DNA of 64,000 bases from an uncultured Flavobacteriaceae bacterium (lineage in GTDB: Bacteria > Bacteroidota > Bacteroidia > Flavobacteriales > Flavobacteriaceae), in contig CANMXP010000015.1 in the NCBI GenBank assembly GCA_947501845.1, positions 1 through 64,000 on the forward strand, given 5' to 3'. Below are positions 25,467 to 33,246 of this stretch, in pieces. The first letter of the stretch is position 1, and every line of letters starts with the position of its first letter. The position numbers and the translations under genes were made by a program. The notes below the pieces were generated by a model that worked only from the letters and a program-made list of their open reading frames with translations, did no database searches and was not told the DNA's origin.

Positions 25467-28040
25467 TTAGTCAGATTCCCAATTACTAAGATCTTGATTA
25501 AAACTTGTAGCTTGATAAAACATGCTTTCCATATTGGTCACCTTAGCCACATTCCAATTACCAATATCTTGATTAAAACTTGAAGCTTCATAAAACATGT
25601 AACTCATATCAGTCACGTTAGCCACATCCCAATCACCAATATCTTGATTAAAACTTGTAGCTTCATAAAACATGTAACTCATATCAGTCACATTAGCCAC
25701 ATCCCAATCACCAATATCTTGATTAAAATCTGTAGCTTGATAAAATATGCCTCCCATATTGGTCACCTTAGCCACATTCCAAGCATCAATATCTTGATTA
25801 AAACTTCTAGCTCCATAAAACATAGCTTCCATCTCAGTCACCTTAGCTACATTCCAATCACCAATATCTTGATTAAAACTTCTAGTTTCTTGAAACATGT
25901 GACTCATATTGGTCACCTTATCCACATTCCAATTACCAATAGCTTGATTAAAATCTGTAGCTTGATAAAACATGCTTTCCATATTGGTCACCTTAGCCAC
26001 ATTCCAAGCATCAATATCTTGATTAAAACTTCTAGCTCCATAAAACATGTAACTCATATCAGTCACCTTAGCCACATTCCAAGCATCAATATCTTGATTA
26101 AAACTTCTAGCTCCATAAAACATGTAACTCATATTAGTCACGTTAGCCACATTCCAATTACCAATATCTTGATTAAAATCTATAGCTTCTTGAAACATAC
26201 CTTCCATATTGGTCACCTTAGCCACATTCCAAGCATCAATATCTTGATTAAAACTTCTAGCTCCATAAAACATGTAACTCATATCAGTCACGTTAGCCAC
26301 ATTCCAATCACCAATATCTTGATTAAAACTTCTAGCTTCATAAAACATGTAACTCATATCAGTCACGTTAGCCACATTCCAATCACCAATATCTTGATTA
26401 AAATCTGTAGCTTCTTGAAACATGCCTTCCATATTGGTCACCTCAGCAACATTCCAATTACCAATATCTTGATTAAAACTTGTAGCTTGATGAAACATGC
26501 CATACATATCAGTCACCTTAACCACATTCCAATCACCAATATCTTGATTAAAATTTGTAGCTTGAGAAAACATGTAACTCATATCAGTCACGTTAGCCAC
26601 ATTCCAATTACCAATATCTTGATCAAAACTTATAGCTTGATTAAACATGCCTTTCATATTGGTCACATTATCCACATTCCAATTACCAATATTTTGATTA
26701 AAACTTGTAGTTTGATTAAACATGCCTTCCATATTGGTCACCTCAGCCACATTCCAATTACCAATATTTTGATTAAAACTTGTAGCTTGAGAAAACATGT
26801 AACTCATATCAGTCACGTTAGCCACATTCCAATCACCAATATCTTGATTAAAATTTGTAGCTTGATTAAACATGGCATACATATCAGTCACCTTAACCAC
26901 ATTCCAATCACCAATATCTTGATTAAAATTTGTAGCTTGAGAAAACATGCCTCCCATATTGGTCACCTCAGCCACATTCCAATCACCAATATCTTGATTA
27001 AAACTTGTAGCTTGAGAAAACATGCCTTTCATATCAGTCACGTTAGCCACATTCCAAGCACCAATATCTTGATTAAAATTTGTAGCTTGAGAAAACATGT
27101 AACTCATATCAGTCACCTTAGCCACATTCCAATCACCAATACCTTGATTAAAATCTGTAGCTTGAGAAAACATGTCTTCCATATTGGTCACATTATCTAC
27201 ATTCCAATCACCAATACCTTGATTAAAACTTGTAGCTTGAGAAAACATGGCTTCCATATTGGTCACATTATCTACATTCCAATCACCAATAGCTTGATTA
27301 AAACTTGTAGCTTTATGAAACATGTAACTCATATCAGTCACGTTAGCCACATTCCAATTACCAATATCTTGATTAAAACTTGTAGCTTGAGAAAACATGC
27401 CATACATATCAGTCACCTTAGCCACATTCCAATCACCAATATCTTGATTAAAACTTGTAGCTTGAACAAACATGCCTTTCATATTGGTCACGTTAGCCAC
27501 ATTCCAATTACCAATATCTTGATTAAAATTTGTAGCTTGAAAAAACATGCCATACATATTGGTCACGTTAGCCACATTCCAATTACCAATATCTTGATTA
27601 AAATTTGAAGCTACAGCAAACATGTAACTCATATCTGTCACGTTAGATAGATCTGGACGGTCTGTTGCGTTTCCTATTAAATTTACACAGCCATAAAACG
27701 CACGCCCCATAGATGTCCATGTTTGGCTGCCCCATTGTTCTATACTTTGGATATTTAACATGCTCCCTTCATTGTTAAAATAAATCCTGGGGAAATCGCC
27801 TGTAACAGTAACAGTATATGTATCTGCTTTAGTATAAGTATGGGCGGTATCTCCTGTTTGGTTGGTGGAAAGACTACCATCGCCCCAGTCTACTGTATAA
27901 TTGTAGGTTGACTCTACTTTTGTTGGTATGGTAATCCTTTGATTAGCTACTGTGGTTTGCCATGTTGTTATAAATTGGGCATTTAAGCTATAGCAGCTTG
28001 TTATAAGTGCAAAAAATAGTAGGTGTGATTTTTGTGTCAT
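25467..28040 (-). CDS. BspA-family (DUF285) repeat surface protein, copy 1
   Basis: An 857-residue secreted protein. The signal peptide is MTQKSHLLFFALITSCYSLNA; then a PKD-like domain (YTVDWGDG, HTYTKADTYTVTVTG, about residues 25-95); then about 29 tandem 25-residue units of the form MFxxATSFNQDIGNWNVANVTNM. Such DUF285 repeats occur in surface proteins of Bacteroidota and Mycoplasma and in some cases mediate adhesion; the role here is unknown. The start at 28040 is preferred over 28091 because it begins the signal peptide. The protein ends inside a repeat (LSNWESD) with remnants beyond the stop, so it is probably truncated; no T9SS sorting domain is left. It is a tandem paralogue of the gene at 28640-30463. 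Confidence 0.88.
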   Translation of the reverse strand: MTQKSHLLFFALITSCYSLNAQFITTWQTTVANQRITIPTKVESTYNYTVDWGDGSLSTNQTGDTAHTYTKADTYTVTVTGDFPRIYFNNEGSMLNIQSIEQWGSQTWTSMGRAFYGCVNLIGNATDRPDLSNVTDMSYMFAVASNFNQDIGNWNVANVTNMYGMFFQATNFNQDIGNWNVANVTNMKGMFVQATSFNQDIGDWNVAKVTDMYGMFSQATSFNQDIGNWNVANVTDMSYMFHKATSFNQAIGDWNVDNVTNMEAMFSQATSFNQGIGDWNVDNVTNMEDMFSQATDFNQGIGDWNVAKVTDMSYMFSQATNFNQDIGAWNVANVTDMKGMFSQATSFNQDIGDWNVAEVTNMGGMFSQATNFNQDIGDWNVVKVTDMYAMFNQATNFNQDIGDWNVANVTDMSYMFSQATSFNQNIGNWNVAEVTNMEGMFNQTTSFNQNIGNWNVDNVTNMKGMFNQAISFDQDIGNWNVANVTDMSYMFSQATNFNQDIGDWNVVKVTDMYGMFHQATSFNQDIGNWNVAEVTNMEGMFQEATDFNQDIGDWNVANVTDMSYMFYEARSFNQDIGDWNVANVTDMSYMFYGARSFNQDIDAWNVAKVTNMEGMFQEAIDFNQDIGNWNVANVTNMSYMFYGARSFNQDIDAWNVAKVTDMSYMFYGARSFNQDIDAWNVAKVTNMESMFYQATDFNQAIGNWNVDKVTNMSHMFQETRSFNQDIGDWNVAKVTEMEAMFYGARSFNQDIDAWNVAKVTNMGGIFYQATDFNQDIGDWDVANVTDMSYMFYEATSFNQDIGDWDVANVTDMSYMFYEASSFNQDIGNWNVAKVTNMESMFYQATSFNQDLSNWESD
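25490..27640 (-). repeat. Tandem 75-bp repeat array (about 29 units)
   Basis: Each 75-bp unit encodes one 25-residue BspA/DUF285 repeat. Neighbouring units differ at a few positions, mostly in the ATSF/ARSF/ATDF and NVAKVTDM segments, which points to repeated unit exchange. The opposite strand stays open across the array only because the repeat has no stop in that frame. Confidence 0.9.
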
Positions 28041-28240
28041 TTTTTCGTATTTATAGAATTGGTGCTCACTATAATTAAAAGCTGTTTGCAAAGTTATAAC
28101 TATGAAATAATGTGTAGACCCCCGAAAAAAGGGGGTTTTGTGTTTTATTAGAATTTATATGAGGGTTTTAGTGTAATTATTCTTAGAAATACAATTAAAG
28201 CTAACCTGTTGTGCCTTTTGATTTGTTTCGATAAACTAAA

Positions 28241-28327
28241 TGTCAGTTCGAGTCCTTTTCAATAGAAAATGGTATTCTCGATACTAATTTCACTTATAAA
28301 AATGAGTAAAATTCACTCGAATTGACA
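28241..28327. repeat. REP-like inverted repeat inside a flank insertion
   Basis: The arms TGTCAGTTCGAGT and ACTCGAATTGACA pair over 13 bp with one mismatch. This resembles the TGTCAGTTCGAGC-type palindromic repeats common in flavobacterial genomes. It is present in the upstream region of copy 1 but not in that of copy 2. Confidence 0.6.
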
Positions 28328-28439
28328 AATTTTCCTCAAAACACACAACGGGTTTAAGACTAAAATGGACGTATTGGACTATTGAATGGTTTTTTACTTT
28401 TTGCAATGTGTATAAAATGCCAGATATTATAAACAAGAT

Positions 28440-28463
28440 AAGGTCTAGACAATGCTAGACCTT
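28440..28463 (-). terminator. Stem-loop after the second BspA-like gene
   Basis: A perfect 9-bp stem, AAGGTCTAG / CTAGACCTT, with a 6-nt loop is positioned where the - strand transcript of the second gene should end. The following T content is modest. Confidence 0.55.
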
Positions 28464-28490
28464 AGGGCTATTAATAATTTAGTACTTATT

Positions 28491-28639
28491 TAATTCTTAA
28501 TACATTGTTTTGTAGAGGTACTTCTATCTAGTCCTTATTTTAAGTAAACATGCCTTCCATATTAGTCACACTAGTCATACCATAAGTACTCATCTTGATC
28601 AAAATTTATGGGGCCATAAAACAAAACATTAAACCCATA
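28491..28639 (-). pseudogene. Degenerate 3' tail of the second BspA-like gene
   Basis: Almost identical to 25316-25466, including the same stop after LSNWES(D/N) and the same broken repeat pieces. The shared damage means the truncation happened before the gene was duplicated. Confidence 0.65.
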
Positions 28640-30463
28640 TTAGTTAGATTCCCAATTACTAAGATCTTGGTTAAAACTTCTAGCTTGATAAAACATGCTT
28701 TCCATATTGGTCACCTTAGCCACATTCCAATTACCAATATCTTGATTAAAACTTGAAGCTTCATAAAACATGTAACTCATATTGGTCACCTTAGCCACAC
28801 CCCAATCACCAATATCTTGATTAAAATCTGTAGCTTGATAAAACATGCCTCCCATATTGGTCACCTTAGCCACATTCCAAGCATCAATATCTTGATTAAA
28901 ACTTCTAGCTCCATAAAACATAGCTTCCATCTCAGTCGCCTTAGCGACATTCCAATCACCAATATCTTGATTAAAATTTGTAGCTTGATAAAACATGTAA
29001 CTCATATCAGTCACGTTAGCCACATTCCAATCACCAATATCTTGATTAAAATTTGCAGCTTGAGAAAACATGCCTCTCATATCAGTCACCTTAGCCACAT
29101 TCCAATCACCAATATCTTGATTAAAATTTGTAGCTTGAGAAAACATGTAACTCATCTCAGTCACATTATCCACATTCCAATCACCAATATCTTGATCAAA
29201 ACTTGTAGCTTGATTAAACATGCCATACATATTGGTCACATTATCCACATTCCAATCACCAATATCTTGATTAAAACTTCTAGCTTCTTGAAACATGCCT
29301 TTCATATCAGTCACCTTAACCACATTCCAATTACCAATATCTTGATTAAAACTTGTAGCTTTTTGAAACATGCCATACATATTGGTCACCTTAGCCACAT
29401 TCCAATTACCAATATCTTGATTAAAACTTCTAGCTTGATTAAACATGCCTTTCATATTGGTCACCTTAGCCACATTCCAATTACCAATATCTTGATTAAA
29501 ACTTGCAGCTTGAGAAAACATGCCTCCCATATTGGTCACCTTAGCCACATTCCAATTACCAATATCTTGATTAAAATTTGCAGCTTGAGAAAACATGTAG
29601 CTCATATCTGTCACGTTAGCCACATTCCAATTACCAATACCTTGATTAAAACTTGCAGCTTGAGAAAACATGCCATACATATCAGTCACCTTAGCCACAT
29701 TCCAATTACCAATATCTTGATTAAAACTTCTAGCTTGATTAAACATGCCTCTCATATTGGTCACGTTAGCCACATTCCAATTACCAATAGCTTGATTAAA
29801 ACTTCTAGCTTGAGAAAACATGTAACTCATATCAGTGACCTTAGCCACATTCCAAGCATCAATATCTTGATTAAAACTTCTAGCTTGAAAAAACATGCCT
29901 TTCATATTGGTCACGTTAGCCACATTCCAATTACCAATAGCTTGATTAAAACTTATAGCTCCATAAAACATAGCTTCCATATTGGTCACCTTAGCGACAT
30001 TCCAATCACCAATATCTTGATTAAAATTTGAAGCTACAGCAAACATGTAGCTCATATCTGTCACGTTAGATAGATCTGGACGGTCTGTTGCGTTTCCTAT
30101 TAAATTTAAACAGCCATAAAACGCACGCCCCATAGATGTCCATGTTTGGCTGCCCCATTGTTCTATACTTTGGATACTTAACATGCTCCCTTCATTGTTA
30201 AAATAAATCCTGGGGAAATCGCCTGTAATAGTAACAGTATATGTATCTGCTTTAGTATAAGTATGGGTGGCATCTCCTGTTTGGTTAGTGGAAAGACTAC
30301 CATCGCCCCAGTCTACTGTATAATTGTAGGTTGACTCTACTTTTGTTGGTATGGTAATCCTTCGATTAGCTACTATGGTTTGCCATGTTGTTATAAATTG
30401 GGCATTTAAGCTATAGCAGCTTGTTATAAGTGCAAAAAATAGTAGGTGTGATTTTTGTGTCAT
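28640..30463 (-). CDS. BspA-family (DUF285) repeat surface protein, copy 2
   Basis: A 607-residue paralogue of the preceding gene. The signal peptide is identical and the PKD-like domain nearly so; it has about 19 of the same 25-residue units and ends in LSNWESN. The two proteins differ mainly in repeat number and order, as expected for a tandem gene duplication followed by repeat loss or gain. The start at 30463 (MTQKSHLL) is preferred over 30514. The upstream hairpin CCCCC-N5-GGGGG (30541-30559) is conserved with copy 1. It is probably exported to the surface, and its function is unknown. Confidence 0.88.
   Translation of the reverse strand: MTQKSHLLFFALITSCYSLNAQFITTWQTIVANRRITIPTKVESTYNYTVDWGDGSLSTNQTGDATHTYTKADTYTVTITGDFPRIYFNNEGSMLSIQSIEQWGSQTWTSMGRAFYGCLNLIGNATDRPDLSNVTDMSYMFAVASNFNQDIGDWNVAKVTNMEAMFYGAISFNQAIGNWNVANVTNMKGMFFQARSFNQDIDAWNVAKVTDMSYMFSQARSFNQAIGNWNVANVTNMRGMFNQARSFNQDIGNWNVAKVTDMYGMFSQAASFNQGIGNWNVANVTDMSYMFSQAANFNQDIGNWNVAKVTNMGGMFSQAASFNQDIGNWNVAKVTNMKGMFNQARSFNQDIGNWNVAKVTNMYGMFQKATSFNQDIGNWNVVKVTDMKGMFQEARSFNQDIGDWNVDNVTNMYGMFNQATSFDQDIGDWNVDNVTEMSYMFSQATNFNQDIGDWNVAKVTDMRGMFSQAANFNQDIGDWNVANVTDMSYMFYQATNFNQDIGDWNVAKATEMEAMFYGARSFNQDIDAWNVAKVTNMGGMFYQATDFNQDIGDWGVAKVTNMSYMFYEASSFNQDIGNWNVAKVTNMESMFYQARSFNQDLSNWESN
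28670..30065 (-). repeat. Tandem 75-bp repeat array (about 19 units)
   Basis: Same unit as in the first BspA-like gene. It encodes the DUF285 repeats of copy 2. Confidence 0.9.
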
Positions 30464-30771
30464 TTTTTCGTATTTATAGAATTGGTGCTCACTATAATTA
30501 AAAGCTGTTCGCAAAGTTATAACTATGAAATAATGTGTAGACCCCCGAAAAGGGGGTTTATGTTTTATTAGAATTTATATGAGGGGTTTTTGTGCTAAAG
30601 ATAAAATAGATGTATTGGAATATTGAAAGGGTTTTTACTTTTTTCAATGTGTTATAAAAAGAAAATTTTTATTTAAGGAAAAGCAAATCCCTCTGCCTGA
30701 GTTTGTTTTAAATTGGCTTTAATATGGCATTTATAATTAAATTGGTATGATGTCTCAAAAAAGCTTTAAAT
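30464..30771. other. 308-bp spacer between copy 2 and the LysE gene
   Basis: It contains the conserved CCCCC-N5-GGGGG hairpin (30541-30559) of the BspA-gene leaders and AT-rich sequence. No gene was seen. Confidence 0.55.
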
Positions 30772-31467
30772 TTATTCTGGAAGCTTTTCTTTTATAGGGT
30801 TTATTTTTTCTAGCTTTTCTTTATTCTTTTCGTAAGCCTCAGGAAAGAAGCCTTGAACAAATAATAAAACCCCAAAACCTAAAATAACGATAGCGATAAC
30901 CTTTTTTGTTTTAAAAATAAGTCTAGGTGTTAATTTGGCTTTTAATTTTTTGGCTACTAGAATTTTAATTAGATCTGTAATAAAATAAGATACAATCATG
31001 GTAACTATAAAAATAATGTCACCATTTTTTGATGTCGTTAATGTATCTCCCAACACCATAAAACCTAACCAACCAATTAAAACACCAATATTTATAAAAT
31101 TAAGCAAAAAGCCTTTTACAAAAAGCTTACCGTAGTCTTTTTGAATTTCAACTTTGTGATATTCTTTAACAATAGCTCTAAAGGATTTAGATGTTTTTAT
31201 AAAAGAAATGATACCATAGACAATTAATAAGACACCTCCAAAAATTAAAAAACTAGGATCGTTACTAATTTTCCCTCTTAGATTATTGGTACTATAAAAG
31301 GCGATTACGATAAAAATGATATCGGCAAATATAACGCCCAAATCGAAAATTAATGCACTTCTAAAACCTTTTGTAGCACTTGTTTCTAATAGCACAAAAA
31401 ATACTGGCCCAATTGTAAAAGCTAGTATTATTCCGAAGGGAATGGCGGTTAAGATATCGTCAAGCAT
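30772..31467 (-). CDS. LysE-family transporter
   Basis: A 231-residue inner-membrane protein with about six hydrophobic segments. The opening ILTAIPFGIILAFTIGPVFF is the LysE/RhtB family signature (GPxxxxV/L). Family members export amino acids or other small solutes, and the substrate cannot be read. The Met at 31467 is preferred over 31530 because the family signature should begin at the N-terminus. The gene is separated from the PUL by the terminator at 31538-31569. Confidence 0.85.
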   Translation of the reverse strand: MLDDILTAIPFGIILAFTIGPVFFVLLETSATKGFRSALIFDLGVIFADIIFIVIAFYSTNNLRGKISNDPSFLIFGGVLLIVYGIISFIKTSKSFRAIVKEYHKVEIQKDYGKLFVKGFLLNFINIGVLIGWLGFMVLGDTLTTSKNGDIIFIVTMIVSYFITDLIKILVAKKLKAKLTPRLIFKTKKVIAIVILGFGVLLFVQGFFPEAYEKNKEKLEKINPIKEKLPE

Positions 31468-31537
31468 AATTGAGCGAAGGTTTACACAAAGTAAAGAAAT
31501 ATTTATAACTAATGTAAACTTGTATGCCACAAAAATA

Positions 31538-31569
31538 AAAGCGTGTGATTACACAAAATCACACGCTTT
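31538..31569 (-). terminator. Terminator at the end of the beta-glucan locus
   Basis: A perfect 13-bp stem, AAAGCGTGTGATT / AATCACACGCTTT, with a 6-nt loop is followed on the - strand by TTATTTTTG. It lies 25 bp past the stop of the T9SS protein gene. Confidence 0.85.
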
Positions 31570-31593
31570 CAACAAACTAAATTAATTAGGAAA

Positions 31594-32901
31594 CTATTTC
31601 TTAACTAATTTTAAACTGCTAGTCCCATTAGCAGTTTTTATTTGAGCAAAATACAGTCCTGATTTTAAACCAGAACCATCAATTGTCGCTTCACTAGAAT
31701 TAGGCGATAGTGATAAAACACTTTTACCCAATACATCAAACACTCTTATAGAAGTTAGGTTCGTATTTTTAGTTTTAACCGTCCAGTGATCTTGTGTTGG
31801 ATTAGGATATGTGCTAAACGTATCTAGGTCAAAATCGTTCGTACTAAGCACTGCAGCACCAAATTTCACATCATCAAAATAATATGTTTTGTCGCTGCCT
31901 ACAGTTGCTCCGCTAACATCAAAATTAAAGAATATGGATACCATATTGTAGATATAAGACAGGTTTAATGCAGCTGTACCCGTTCTTTCGTTGCTAAAAT
32001 CAAATTCAAGCGTATTCCAGCCTGCTACAACGGGTGTACTTGTTAGTGTCTCACAAGAGCGCGTAGGATCACCAACCGTTTCAATTTTAAGCAAAACAGG
32101 AATACCTGCATCGGGAGACCAAACACGTACATTCATTTTTGTATCAGATCCTGTAATAGGAATATCTGTTGCTAAACCAGCTGGAGTACTAATTGTTGTG
32201 CCAGCCCATGTTTCGGCAGCACTTGTTTTAATAGATTGTATGACCATATTTCCAGCATCTGTAGGGTCAACAACCAGAGTAGAGACATTCCCTCCAAAAT
32301 CTGTAACGGTATAATTAGTAGTCGCCCCTTCAAAGTCTATAGGCAAATCAATCTGATTAAGTCCCCCTGTATTATCAAATTGCTCTATATCATCAAATAG
32401 AAATGTTGAGGTTGCTGATCCGTCTCCAGTATTCCCAAGATCAAATAAAAACACCAAAGCATCATAGGTTGAAGCTGCTGTACCAGAGAAGTCCCATTCT
32501 ATGGTTTCCCAAGCGTTTTGTACTGTTGTAACACCAGAGACTTCAACAAATACATCACCATCCGCAGCGTCCTCAATTTTAAAATTAACAGCGGTTCCTA
32601 CTGGAGCTGCTGTATAAACTTTCATTCTAATAGCATTATTCGTAGAAAAATCAAGTTTACTATCTAATATTATTTTGCTTCCAGCCCAAACCTGGCCGCC
32701 ATTTCTTATTAGTTCTACAACTGTTGCGCTGGTATTTATACCATTAATTTGCGGATTTGCTTTTACTGTTGCCCCACCGCCATCAAAATCAATAAAGTCA
32801 CTGGTTTCAAGAGTTCCTTCAAAATCCATTGGAAGTGCTATTTGAGCATATCCAAAAGATACCGTTAAAAGAACAAGTAATAAAGTAATTTTTTTCATCA
32901 T
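31594..32901 (-). CDS. T9SS-sorted protein with two CBM-like domains
   Basis: A 435-residue secreted protein. It has a signal peptide (MKKITLLLVLLTVSFGYAQ), two tandem beta-sandwich domains of about 165 residues starting LPMDFEG and LPIDFEG with the WAGSKI / WAGTTI and WETIEWDFS / WNTLEFDFS marks, and a C-terminal type A sorting domain (STYPNPTQDHWTVKTKN to LKLVKK). The domain is the same as the one repeated in the PKD lipoprotein at 48447-50471, so it probably binds the locus' glucan. It is expected at the cell surface or released. Its promoter region shares an identical 15-mer with that of susC, suggesting co-induction. Confidence 0.85.
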   Translation of the reverse strand: MMKKITLLLVLLTVSFGYAQIALPMDFEGTLETSDFIDFDGGGATVKANPQINGINTSATVVELIRNGGQVWAGSKIILDSKLDFSTNNAIRMKVYTAAPVGTAVNFKIEDAADGDVFVEVSGVTTVQNAWETIEWDFSGTAASTYDALVFLFDLGNTGDGSATSTFLFDDIEQFDNTGGLNQIDLPIDFEGATTNYTVTDFGGNVSTLVVDPTDAGNMVIQSIKTSAAETWAGTTISTPAGLATDIPITGSDTKMNVRVWSPDAGIPVLLKIETVGDPTRSCETLTSTPVVAGWNTLEFDFSNERTGTAALNLSYIYNMVSIFFNFDVSGATVGSDKTYYFDDVKFGAAVLSTNDFDLDTFSTYPNPTQDHWTVKTKNTNLTSIRVFDVLGKSVLSLSPNSSEATIDGSGLKSGLYFAQIKTANGTSSLKLVKK

Positions 32902-33246
32902 CGTTTTGTTTAGTTAATATTCAGAATTGTCGTATTCATAAATATAGACTCAAACTATTGATAATCAGCTAAAATCAAGCACTACAAAAAGCATACATAT
33001 TGAATAAAATGTAATATTTTTATTATTTTTTCAGTAATACTCTATGTTTTCATCGATTTTCTTTGCGAAATTAACATGCTGTAAATCAGATTAATATGTT
33101 TTTAGTCGATTTTGTTGTGGTATTGTTGTGGTGGTTTTATGACATGTAAAGTAGTTGTTTTGGTAATTAACGGAACTCAAGTCGCTAAAAAGAGCGGATG
33201 CTGTTTAAAAAGGGCTTTTTTTGCAAAAAAATGATCTAAAGAAGTG
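32902..33246 (-). other. 345-bp promoter region of the T9SS protein gene
   Basis: There is no gene. It holds the 15-mer shared with the susC promoter region (32984-32998) and, 38 bp closer to the gene, TATATTTA (a near match to TAnnTTTG). The rest, toward the FG-GAP gene, shows nothing I can name. Confidence 0.6.
32984..32998 (-). promoter_or_regulatory. Putative PUL regulator site (shared 15-mer)
   Basis: ATGTATGCTTTTTGT on the - strand, identical to 55073-55087 upstream of susC. It lies 82 bp from the start codon and 38 bp before a TATATTTA box, against 90 bp and 37 bp at susC. Confidence 0.6.

Larger units (their letters stand above)
28041..28490. other. 450-bp spacer between the BspA-like genes
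   Basis: There is no gene. Next to copy 1 is a CCCCC-N7-GGGGG hairpin (28118-28139), which recurs upstream of copy 2 (30541-30559). The flank then matches 30560-30655, except for about 190 extra bp (roughly 28172-28355) that contain an inverted repeat with arms at 28241-28253 and 28315-28327. A stem-loop at 28440-28463 lies at the 3' side of copy 2. Confidence 0.7.

Noticed and set aside
25644-27608. A 654-codon open frame on the + strand opposite the first BspA-like gene
   Set aside because: It is the antisense of the 75-bp repeat array. The length divides by three and the unit has no stop in this frame, so openness is automatic. The translation (HIPITNILIKICSL repeated) has no signal, start context or family.
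25490-27640. Regular repeats suggesting a CRISPR array
   Set aside because: The unit is 75 bp without unique spacers, encodes a 25-residue protein repeat in frame, and no cas genes are present.
28817-30031. A 404-codon + strand open frame opposite the second BspA-like gene
   Set aside because: Same cause as the first: antisense of the repeat array.
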